Below are positions 55,194 to 64,000 of a stretch of 64,000 nucleotides of DNA, piece by piece. The notes under the pieces were generated by a model that saw nothing but the letters and a program-made list of their open reading frames with translations, was not told the origin of the DNA and made no database searches. This stretch comes from Diplonema papillatum (lineage: Eukaryota > Euglenozoa > Diplonemea > Diplonemida > Diplonemidae). The position numbers and the translations under genes are program-made. Where the stretch lies: contig JAPJBO010000255.1 in the NCBI GenBank assembly GCA_030068145.1, positions 186,001 through 250,000 on the forward strand. Direction: 5' to 3'. Positions within the stretch are counted from its first letter, which is position 1. Each line of letters begins with the position of its first letter.

Positions 55194-57020
55194 GTAAGCG
55201 CAGTTGGCTGACAACGTTTGTTTGACCCTGGAAGCTTCTGCATGGCTAGCATTGGTCTCTGCCAGGACAATCATCAGTGTGTTTGGTGCCCAGTGCACCT
55301 AAGCGAAAAACCACCGCGAGTCATCGCTTCCGCAACGTTTTCGGCCAAAAGTTCCCACTTCACGCTGAAAGTTGTCAGGGTTGGGGGCTTGCCGCTTTGC
55401 CTTGAACGGTCCAGCCAGCCGTGTACTGGACAAAGTGTTGTTTCGTGGGAGCAACGCTTTGTGAAGTTACTGAGTACTCTCGTGTATTCAAGGTACCTCG
55501 TATCGTCGACCCCCCCAGTAAGACATCCGAGAAAATATGACAATGATAGGGCAGGGAGCTATGCACGGCCAGCCTGATTGCCTACGAGACCGGACCTCGC
55601 TCCACGAGTTAATTTTGGCCGTCCCAGTTGCCGCACTCGCTGTTGCGAAATAGAACTGTCGGGGCATAGCACCTTGATTGCATTCCTTTCTTTCCGAGAG
55701 CCGTTGAATTGAACACTAGACTCCCGTCTGGTTTTCAACCTGCTTCCCGTGATTGGCGAATGTGTAAATTCGTTGCATTGGTGTGATTGTCAGGCCTTCG
55801 ACTGTGACCCTGAGCAACGCACTATGCACACTCCTTGTCTGCGGCGAATGATTGAAGCTTCTCTCACAAGGCCAACCCCTCCCTCAAGACCCCACAGGCA
55901 ATCTAAACTTCTGACTCTATCCGAAAAGAAGGCCTCAAACACCAGCAACACAACTCCAACGATCGCTCTGCTTGATGTGCGCTAGCCTCAAACACGCCAT
56001 TATTTTCTTCTGAAAAGTACGCAAATACCGCAGGGAATCCCCTCTAGCCCTGTGTTCCGCACCGATACAAACATGCAAGTAGCGATACCCTCCGTTTGAC
56101 CTGTTTCCAGAAGCAAGGAGCCCAACTGAATGCACTTAGATTCACCCAGTCATAATCTGGCAGAGGCCTCAGCTTGACATCAGCTTCGACGTTGATGAGT
56201 TGCAATATTCAACTTCCAACGCTCCGACCGTCTCAGAACATCAACTTGACGCGCAGTGTCTTTGTACTTCCGAGAATTCTATCCGGCTAGATTTGCATAC
56301 GATGAAACGACAGTTGAATTAGGCTCCTACTTGTTGCTGCCAGCCCTTCCAACCGTGCGAGAGCTTAGTTCGACGCAGTACCAGGGAACAGGTAGACCGG
56401 ATTCACGTTTTACGTGTCTGTCCGCGAGATCAGTCTTGACAGAAAGGCAAGCCCGGCACACGCAACGAAAACGACGAGTGGACCCGTAGGCAGGTTTGTT
56501 TGTACGTGCCGGGGGAGGATTAGCCTGTTAGTGAGTGATAGTGAGTGAATATGATCGTTCGGCTAATCTTCTCCCAAACACGCCAGCGTTCTCTTTCGTG
56601 TTTACAATTAATTGTTACCGACGTTAAACACGGGGGGTGGTAGGTAGTACGAAAAATCAAACAACAGGCCCAAAAAAAAGCGAACCGTTCTCCTCCGGTG
56701 GAGCACCCGGCCGTTAAAAGAAAGAGGAAGTGTTCTACACCGGGTCCGTGCGGTCCCGACGGTTGCTGAGAGGGGGGGAGGTGGGCTGCGTTTTGAATTT
56801 GTATTCCGTGAGCAAAGTTTCGATTTCCAAAAAAAAAGAAAAGACGTATATTGTCGGCCACAAAAAAAAAAAAAAAAAACCCAAAAAGGCATACAGCCGC
56901 CTATAAACGGGCGGGGTTTGTGCCCACAGCATTTTTCTCTTTCTGTTTTTTTTACCTCCCCCTAGCAGCCCTGCCCCAAAAACCGGGGTGTCTTCGACTT
57001 CCCCACACCCTCTCCCCTAG
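55194..57020. other. Intron/intergenic stretch
   Basis: Has a family J repeat (55768-55830) and A-rich runs near 56830-56880. The 5' exons of the TBC gene and the 3' exons of the WD-like gene should lie here but could not be identified. Confidence 0.45.
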
Positions 57021-58610
57021 GAACGAGCCATCTCTCCCTCGTCACCGAAAACGGCGACGATAACTGCGGTGCGGCTGGCGCCGCCTCCTTTGGCGCCCCC
57101 GCTGCGGGCCAAGGGATGCGGGGCGAGCGGGGCCCTCGATCGGTACCTGCGATGCTCTAGCTCGGTTCCCGACAGCGACTTCGAGTTGTACATAAAGGAC
57201 CTGGACCGGCACCTCGAGCTGTGCCGGAACAAGCGGGGGCTCCGCACGGTCGGCACGTGCCCGGACGAAGACGCGGGGTTCAAAGTGCGCCTCGAACGGT
57301 TCTACTACAAACACGCCCCGCACAACGTCAGCGGCGTCGACGCGCTTCTAGACTTCTTCTCCGGGCGGGAGGACGAGCTCTTCGGCCGCTTGGTGGCGGC
57401 CTACGGAGAGGAGCCCGACAAGGCGGAAACCATCACCGCCGCGTTCCCCGTCCCGAAACCGGCGCAGGGCCCCGAAAGCGCGCCGCTGGACACCGTCCGC
57501 GACAGCTACGGCTTCCTGGTCGACGACACGCCGCAGGCGCGTCTGGCGAGGGCCGCGCCGCCGGAGCCGCGGACTTCGCGGCTGAAGTACCACCGGGCGC
57601 TGCTGGCGAGCCCGCCGCCCGAGTTCCGGGACCGCTCGCTGCTGCCGCTCGCGCCGGCGGACCTGCACTTGATCGCGCTGCACGGCGTCCCCCCGGCGCT
57701 CCGAAAGGAGGCGTGGAGGAGTTTTGCGGGCGTCGGCACCGAAGCCTTCCCGGGGGGTGCTTCCCTCGAAGAGTTCTACCGGCAGTGCCTGGTGAACAGC
57801 CTGAGCACGAAGTCCGAGTCGACGACGGCAATCGCGAAGGACATCAACCGGACGTTCCCCAACTGCGATCGCTTCGACCCGGGGGCCGAGGCTTACGCGT
57901 CGCTGTTCAAGGTGCTGTCGGCTGTGTCGCACTCAATCGAAGACGGGTACTGCCAAGGGACCAACTTCATGGCCGGCGTGCTGCTGCTTGCCACCGGCAA
58001 CGATGAGGTCACCTCCTTTGCGTTGCTGCGGGCAATCACGTCTTCGGAAGCGTACAACGCGGGATACTACACTGCCCTGATGACAACCCTGGTTCTGGAC
58101 CAGAAAGTCATGGCAACGTTGGTTGGCGCCTCGCCGGTTTCGGCGAAGCTGCAGGAGCTGGGTGTCACCCTCGAGGACTTCACCATCCGGTGGCTCTTGT
58201 GCGCGTTTATTGACGTCGTGCCGTTCGAGACGCTCCTGCACCTGTGGGACCTGTACCTGCATGAGGGCGTCTCCTTCCTGTTCAGGCTGGCGCTGGTCAT
58301 CTTCGAAGACCTTGAGCCGCGCCTCATGGCCGCCGACGATTTCTCGACGGCGATCACAGCCGTGAACGACCACCTCAAGAACCTCACCGACCCGGGGCCC
58401 ACGTTTCTGAAAGCCGTCAAGCACGACTTCACGCACGCCCGCCTGCTCTCCCTCAGGGCCGAGCTCAGGGCCCCGTCTCCGCCTCCCATTCCCCAGCAGC
58501 AGCAGTCACCCGATGCCGAAGGCGCCCCTGCCAGCGCGTCCTCGCCGCAGCAGAGCAAGAAGACGATGCACCTGCGCGTGAGGAATATGTTCAAGAAAGG
58601 CATGTGGTGA
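57021..58610 (+). CDS. TBC-domain Rab GTPase-activating protein, terminal exon
   Basis: Open from acceptor ccctctcccctag (57020) for 529 codons. Residues about 25-115 contain RFYYKHAPHNVSGVDALLDF and GREDELFGRLVAAYG, a short helical module often seen in protist proteins. The TBC domain follows (about 210-480): GVPPALRKEAWRSFAG, then IAKDINRTFPNC with the arginine finger (IxxDxxR) and EDGYCQGTNFMAGVLLL with the glutamine finger (YxQ). Both fingers are present, so catalytic stimulation of GTP hydrolysis by a Rab is expected, at a membrane-trafficking step. LLHLWDLYLHEGVSFLFRL is the usual TBC C-terminal half. A Pro/Gln/Ser-rich linker and a basic tail (KKTMHLRVRNMFKKG) end the protein. No ATG precedes the module in this exon, so upstream exons exist. 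Confidence 0.9.
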   Translation, partial: ERAISPSSPKTATITAVRLAPPPLAPPLRAKGCGASGALDRYLRCSSSVPDSDFELYIKDLDRHLELCRNKRGLRTVGTCPDEDAGFKVRLERFYYKHAPHNVSGVDALLDFFSGREDELFGRLVAAYGEEPDKAETITAAFPVPKPAQGPESAPLDTVRDSYGFLVDDTPQARLARAAPPEPRTSRLKYHRALLASPPPEFRDRSLLPLAPADLHLIALHGVPPALRKEAWRSFAGVGTEAFPGGASLEEFYRQCLVNSLSTKSESTTAIAKDINRTFPNCDRFDPGAEAYASLFKVLSAVSHSIEDGYCQGTNFMAGVLLLATGNDEVTSFALLRAITSSEAYNAGYYTALMTTLVLDQKVMATLVGASPVSAKLQELGVTLEDFTIRWLLCAFIDVVPFETLLHLWDLYLHEGVSFLFRLALVIFEDLEPRLMAADDFSTAITAVNDHLKNLTDPGPTFLKAVKHDFTHARLLSLRAELRAPSPPPIPQQQQSPDAEGAPASASSPQQSKKTMHLRVRNMFKKGMW

Positions 58611-58671
58611 CAAGCAAGAAGACGATGCACCTGCGCGTGAAGAATATGTTCAAGAAAGGCATGTGGTGACA
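58554..58671 (+). repeat. 59-bp tandem duplication across the TBC stop codon
   Basis: agcaagaagacgatgcacct through the stop codon is repeated 59 bp downstream with a single g/a difference (gcgtgaggaa versus gcgtgaagaa). The second copy lies in the 3' UTR. Confidence 0.95.
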
Positions 58672-59247
58672 GTGTCCCACAGCTGCGCGAGCAGGCTCTT
58701 CACCCATCAAAGGCTTTCAAGTCGTATGCCTTGCCAACGATTGATTATGGTGCCTTTCGAGTTCTTGATTGCTGATGCATGGTTCAGCTAATTCAACCTC
58801 GTTGAACTGTCAACAATCCTATCTTACCTTGAAACCTCGGGGCCGCATGCACTTCGTTGCACTCTCCTTGTTCTTATTCAGACTCGTTCTGGGATGTCTC
58901 CTTTCGTCGTCAAAAGCAGACAATGCAGAAGAATAGTGTGCCAGACGCTTTTTCACCCATCGAAGGCTGTCAGTGTGGACGATGTCAAGTCGTGTACTTT
59001 GCCAACGGTGAATAAGTGCCTTCGGGCACTTCATCTAGTGCTTGTCTGGAGAATATCAACTCGAATCAACACCACGGCCCAGAACCTTTGGAGTTGGCAT
59101 TTCCCTTAGTGCTCTCAATGGTTCGTTCAGGCTGGCTGTTGTCACGTGTGGACTCTTCGGCAGTGCTTGTTTCGTCTCCTTTTCTCTCCGTAGCAAACAG
59201 TCCTACCAGCATCTGAGGAGTGGGGGTACGCGTTCTGTTTTGAACTT

Positions 59248-59413
59248 ACACGGTGGAGTCCAGCCTTAGAAGCTGGAGTTCAAAAAAAGCGGGTGCTTCA
59301 CCGCTTTCCGGGTGTGGATTTACACGCATTTTGGTTGTAGCACACCCGCTTTTCGGGTGTGACTCGGGCACATCCTCTTTAACTCCAGCTTTCTGTGGCT
59401 GGACCCACCGTGT
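59248..59413. mobile_element. Hairpin MITE-like element, 166 bp
   Basis: acacggtggagtccagcc and aagctggagtt at the left are mirrored by aactccagctt and ggctggacccaccgtgt at the right, about 33 bp of terminal inversion with few mismatches. The interior also folds (agcgggtg versus cacccgctt). No other copy was seen in this window. Confidence 0.7.
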
Positions 59414-61111
59414 ATAGTTGTGCACGTGTGCATTTTCTGTTGTTCCCCTTTCCTCGAAGAACCTTGATGCTCATGATCACATGTACATGAGAGGCAGGAT
59501 TCTGCCTAAACACTCAATTACGAATTCCGCCCTCCCCATTCGCCGACTTGGATGATATCTGGTTTTGTTGCATTACTCAGGCTGCAACGGCCCTGATAGA
59601 TTGCGGCTGAGCAACCGGCCAGCCGCAGCTATTTTTGGCACGGTATATTTGCTTCAATTTTCACCCGCTTGTCTCTGTTGTAATCTGTGAAGTTGCTGAA
59701 GGAGTGCAAGTCGTCTACGATTCGTCACGAAGATCGCAACTTGGGAGTATCACACTGTGTGTCACAGAGCCTCATACCGGGAGCGGCATGAAGACGCCTC
59801 ATCTGTGTGACTGACTTCCTGCACCGTGACACTTCCTTGCATCATTTCGAGGAGCCTCCGGACAAGAGAAACTTTTGTGACGGGTTGAACAGAGAGTGTA
59901 TCAATCATCCCCATGTTGAGGGGAAATCGTCCGCAATGACATGCACTTGCTGTAAAATAATTCCAATCATCCGAAGGGGGCTATTCATGTCGCTTTGAAC
60001 CCCAACCGACAGAAATCTATCTTTTCTCGTGTGTGTATGTATTCTGGGTACTTCTGGGTACCACAAAATTGTAATTGGCAGATAACTACAAGCAGGCAAG
60101 TTTTGCTTGTGCACCTAAACAAAAGTAAGCATCACTGGTGTTAGCCAGCAGGCTCACACCCAAGTCCTCTTTTTCCCTTGGTGTCACAACCTTTTTGCTA
60201 CCGTTTGATATGCGATGAAAGCCAATGGAAATTGTGCCACCTACCCAACTCTCTCAGAGACCCTCTTTGACCACCCAGCCAGCCATCTACTCTTTTGCGG
60301 CTCGGCATGCCGATGGCCCCCCTCGATTGCAACACAAGCCGAGAAAGTCAATGTTGACGCAAGCAACTTCAAAAATACACCAATCTAGCCACAGATCTTA
60401 CACTCACTTGCAATTGCGCCTGCACTACAACAAAGGAGTCATGCGCACAGCCCTATCTTTTGCACAGACGATGAGGTCTCACGACCCCCTAGTATTGAGA
60501 TGATGCTTTGCTGCTCCTCTATATTTTACGAAAACGAGCAAGCAAAAGCTGTGTTCAAATCCGCACAGAGGACCGACAAACCACATACAAAGACTTGTAG
60601 GCGTCCTCCAACTTTGGACTGATGCAAGGTCGCCGAACGAAATCCGTGAAAAACATCCAGGTGGGCAAACCGCACCGATAAAAAGAAAGAAAAAAGAAGC
60701 ACTCGTAAAGAGGGAGAGAGAGATTTCTGCTGGCAAAGTATTTTCGCCAATACTGAAGTGCCACCAACATTTCTTTACAAGCAAGTTCTAAGGTAATGCA
60801 AGTCACCAAACTGCTCGCCATCGCAGCAAAAAACATGTTTCAGCCTTACATACGGGCTCTCTCGTAAATGTATTGAATCACAAGTCAAGCACTTGTCGCA
60901 AGAGTTCTGAGTTGTTGTTGTACAAGCACGCAAATACTGCGGAGTTTAGCGGACTGGTCATGTTTTTCTGAACCTGAAACGGTAACATACCCAGTTTCAC
61001 TGGAGTGCCCGTTCCCGGCGAGCTACGAGGGAACGAACATGTAAGAGTGCCAACGCTACGCTTTCTAGAACGTACATATAAAAGGTGTCACGGGATAAGC
61101 CGGCAGCCGCT
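59414..61111. other. Intergenic, nothing recognised
   Basis: Apart from a weak family G copy (60060-60125), no gene or repeat is recognised. Confidence 0.45.
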
Positions 61112-61238
61112 GCTTAACGGCTGTATGCATGCTAATCCATGTGGTTCATGTACTTAAAAGAACTCGATGCTTAACGGAGTTAATGCAAGCTTACCCCTGT
61201 GGTACCTGCATTTCAAGTTCACACTGCTTAACGGCCGG
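61112..61238 (+). repeat. 57-bp imperfect tandem repeats at the LINE insertion site
   Basis: gcttaacgg recurs at 61112, 61169 and 61226 with 57-bp spacing, and the intervening text aligns (gctaatccatgtggttcatg versus gcttacccctgtggtacctg). Confidence 0.8.
61126..61177 (+). repeat. Left ~50-bp direct repeat flanking the LINE fragment
   Basis: tgcatgctaatccatgtggt through atgcttaacgg recurs after the element at 63109-63159 with two small differences. It could be a long target-site duplication or a remaining unit of the tandem repeat. Confidence 0.8.
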
Positions 61239-63092
61239 GATTTGACGGCATACAGAGAGCCGACCTGGAGCGGACGAACTCCTTCTGGAGGATGCGTGAA
61301 TGTCCCGCGCACACCGCGAGGCTTATACGCGTAGCGTTGGCGGGGGGGTGAACACGGCTGAGTACACGTCGCGGATGAGGCAGGCCGGAGCTGAGCCGCA
61401 GGCGCCCAGCTGCAAGCACTGTGGAAGCGGCGACACCGAGGACGAGAAACACGTTTTCTGGGACTGCGGAGCGTACTCGCACATACGGCGACGAGAGGCA
61501 CATGCCGAGCTGATGGCAGCCAACCGGGCCGACTGGCCCAGATGCACGCTGGAACACGGTGTGGTAGTACCCGAGAATGCCCAATTCTCGAGGCGGCTCC
61601 AGGAGATGATGGCTGAAATCCTTGCGGAACGGGCTGGGCTCGAAGCACGTGGCTGGGTGGCCAGGAACCCCACGACCCCCTGGTCGAGAGCGAATGCGAT
61701 GCCTGCCGAGAAATTTGACCACCCCTTCGCGCGGATTGCCCCGGCATGGACGTGGGAACGGAACAAGACCTGGGGACTACCGACGTTTTATGCGTTGGTA
61801 GCGTGGCTGTCGGACATGCAATGGACCGAGAACGGGCAGGCGTCAATGCTGGAGCTTGCGATCGACTTTGAACTCTTCTCGGGCCTCAGCATGCCGCTGC
61901 ACGGGAATGCGCCGAAGGGGGTGAGAGAACGGGGAAACGTCCTGCGCTGCATGATGAGCGCGTTGGACAAGCTGGCGGCACAGCAAGGGCTGGGAAGCTG
62001 CATGAGAGGAGAGAGGGTGTGCCCGACGACGTCGCTGTCGTTCATGGGCATCACGGGGATATCGGGTATACGGCCCAGGCCACGCTTTCGCGAGGCACAC
62101 ACGGGGACGATACTTGAGGAACAAGTGAAAGGAAGCGATGTAGGGACGCAGTGCCCGACGTACCCTGACTGGACGATCGGGAGAGCGGCGAGGTGGGCCC
62201 TGCCTGCCCCACCACAACTGCACCCAGACCCCGTGCATATGCCGGGTGTCGGTATAGAGAAGGCACTCGTCACGTGCGCGACCCATCACAAAGGGAAGTG
62301 TGAGGCGTGCAGAGCACTCGTCCGAAGGGACGTTCCCACGGTAGAGATGTGCTGCCGGCACCATCACCACGCGAACGATGGGCAGCCGATCGCGGTGTGC
62401 ACAGAGCACAGCACGACGAAGTGCGGCGAGTGCAAGACGGCGGCGGCGTGTTGCCGCAGCGGGCATCATGCCTGCCGCACGCATGGCAGAGGAACCTGCC
62501 AAGAATGCAGGAGGCTCCCTACGTTGACGCAGAGGAGACCGGCAGCGTGCTGCCGCCGCGGCCACCACCAACCCAACGAACCGAACGCCCCGGCAACCCC
62601 CGGACACAGCAAAAAGAAGAAGAGACCCCTCTCACCCACCCAGGTGGGCGTACAACGAGAAACGCCGGCGGGAAAGCGCGCGGCGCAGGCGCCGCCCGCC
62701 GTAGCGAAGCAGAAGACGGCGACGACCGGACGGGCAGCCAAGAGGCCGCCACCAACGCCAGGGACCGGCGAACGACCAGCGTTGAAAAAGAGGGTGCTCG
62801 GCACCCCGAAGGAGAGCCCGATCGCCGGCCGCAAGCGGAAGAAGGCGAAGGCGACCACACCCGAGTCAGGGGTGCAACGAAGAAAGAGGAAGGCCCTTAA
62901 AGCAAGCAGCTACCAGAAACGTTCGACGTCTCCAAGCACTCCAGTGCCCTCGAGAGTGAAAAACGTGCAAGCCTGTCCGCACCTGTGCCCCTCCACGCAA
63001 TCTCCAGAACCGCAAGAAAGCCCAGCGCCCCTGGCGCCACAAGTATTCGACCTTGACGACGCAATGACAGGTGACGACGTCATAAAGTAACC
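61239..63092 (+). mobile_element. 5'-truncated LINE copy
   Basis: Carries only the part of ORF2 downstream of the reverse transcriptase and ends two bases after its stop codon, like the tail at 28.1 kb. A frame change near 61300 separates an upstream scrap (ERTNSFWRMRECPAHTARLI) from the long frame. It is flanked by direct repeats. Confidence 0.75.
61300..63090 (+). pseudogene. LINE ORF2 C-terminal region with a tandem Cys/His domain
   Basis: A 596-residue frame. The cluster CKHCGSGDTEDEKHVFWDC (about 38-56) is the CCHC block that follows the reverse transcriptase, equivalent to 7299-7358 of the other LINE. A region around WLSDMQ...LELAIDFELF also resembles that LINE's ELALDFEAF segment, so the two are relatives. 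Residues about 325-425 hold three repeats of C-x2-H-x4-C-x2-C followed by C-C-R and two or more His, a pattern I do not recognise and which the first LINE lacks. The last 160 residues are Lys/Arg/Pro-rich with several nuclear-signal-like clusters and end in an acidic DLDDAMTGDDVIK. The endonuclease and polymerase are missing, so this copy is not autonomous. Confidence 0.75.
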
Positions 63093-63108
63093 TTAAGCGG
63101 CGACACAG

Positions 63109-63159
63109 TGCATGCTAATCCATGTGGTTCATGTACTTAAAAGAACTCAATGCTAACGG
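63109..63159 (+). repeat. Right ~50-bp direct repeat flanking the LINE fragment
   Basis: Matches 61126-61177; differences are ctcgatgctt versus ctcaatgct. Confidence 0.8.
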
Positions 63160-64000
63160 CTCATCACGTGGGCGGCCCTGAGATTACCCCCTCAGGTGAC
63201 ACCACCTTGTCTTTAGCCATACTTCAACTCTCTTGACTTTGAGCTTGCGAGCTGCACTCAAGTTGGAAAAGCCGACCTACAAACTAGGTCGCGCAAATGA
63301 CTTCGAGACGCTGAAAGTAAATCTACGTGCGCACTTCTTCCCTTTCTCGTGTCAGTCAGTTTTCACTTGCCAACTCCAAGTGTTTTGATTCTGCTAGCGT
63401 GAGTATGGACCACGTTCATCATCACCGGACCGCCCCCATGGTGTGGGCCAGTATTTGTTTTGGTCCGCATTTCTGGAAGAGTGTGGCAGGCTTGGCTTGC
63501 TTCTTTCTGCTCGTGTACTGGTAGAAATCTGCCACTACGAGCTGGGCCCGTGGACATTCGTTGCAGAATCAATTAGCGCCTGACGCAGCGAATAAAGAAA
63601 AGACGGGAAGTAGGTAGCATGAAGAGCACAATGGTAGCAAGGATTCGGAATCTGACATCTGGTCAACAACCAGCCCGCTGCCCCCTCGAACAGTCAACTC
63701 GCCGCTCAGCCCCGGTTGGTCCTGCCGTCGGTGCAGAGACTTGCCGTGTTCTCTGCGACGTTGTTGGTCGCTCGCCCTTCAAGGAGGCCAGCTATATCAT
63801 ACTGGACCAGTCAGTGTGTTTGATGTCGGTAAAAACCGTAGGTTGCTGCAGGTTCCTTTCGACTTATCAAGAAGATGAGCACAAAGGTGCCTTCATGGAT
63901 CAATAAATAGGCGGTTGTTTTCGCATCAACAGTATTCTACGGTACAGGAGCTGAGGCTAGCAGAAATCCGCCAGCACTTTGAATGAAGGTTGCTTCTCAT
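63160..64000. other. Intergenic to the window end, nothing recognised
   Basis: No coding similarity, repeat or RNA gene was seen on either strand. Confidence 0.45.

Noticed and set aside
53816-58610. WD-like exons and TBC exon as one gene
   Set aside because: The phase at 55193 (one base) does not join to 57021 (phase 0) and no linking exon was found. Not excluded if one exists.

Overview
This is nuclear DNA from a eukaryote, probably a unicellular alga or related protist. Conserved protein domains are broken by GT-AG (once GC-AG) introns of about 0.3 to 10 kb, exons are GC-rich, and more than half the window is repeats and mobile elements. A chromerid-like or other alveolate/stramenopile alga is my guess, from LINE style, intron size and gene content; the sequence does not prove it. 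All six recognisable host genes lie on the + strand.

Host genes, left to right: the 3' part of an AIR9-like A9-repeat protein (exons 72-250, 1180-1620, 11461-11893); a BRSK/SAD-type kinase (31554-32120, 32963-33182, 3' end unresolved); a fused tryptophan gene encoding phosphoribosylanthranilate isomerase plus tryptophan synthase beta (36832-43529, five phase-consistent exons); an intronless class V aminotransferase-fold enzyme (51523-52962); two exons of a WD-repeat-like protein (53816-54464, 54791-55193); and the large last exon of a TBC-domain Rab GAP (57021-58610).

Mobile DNA: a nearly full-length LINE (2259-8780) sits in the 9.8-kb AIR9-like intron. Its ORF2 starts with a 2A-like motif and has lost the middle of its reverse transcriptase. 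A 5'-truncated LINE relative (61239-63092) carries three Cys/His repeats, and a matching 3' tail lies at about 28.0-28.1 kb. The block 18.2-27.9 kb is bounded by a 41-bp inverted pair and filled with 31-bp satellite arrays in opposing orientations; it contains a duplicated 588-bp module, one copy interrupted by a reverse transcriptase-RNase H fragment, and an OTU-like fragment. The strongest candidate for an undescribed system is a 4.4-kb element at 46131-50572. It has composite inverted ends, 10-bp subterminal repeat arrays and two intact genes: a 724-aa protein of unknown family with a basic then acidic tail, and a 341-aa protein with a BED-like zinc-binding pattern.

The remaining introns and intergenic stretches are filled with about ten dispersed repeat families. 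One is a roughly 190-250 bp MITE, which in one place ends 12 bp before a start codon. No CRISPR array, convincing tRNA or rRNA gene was found.
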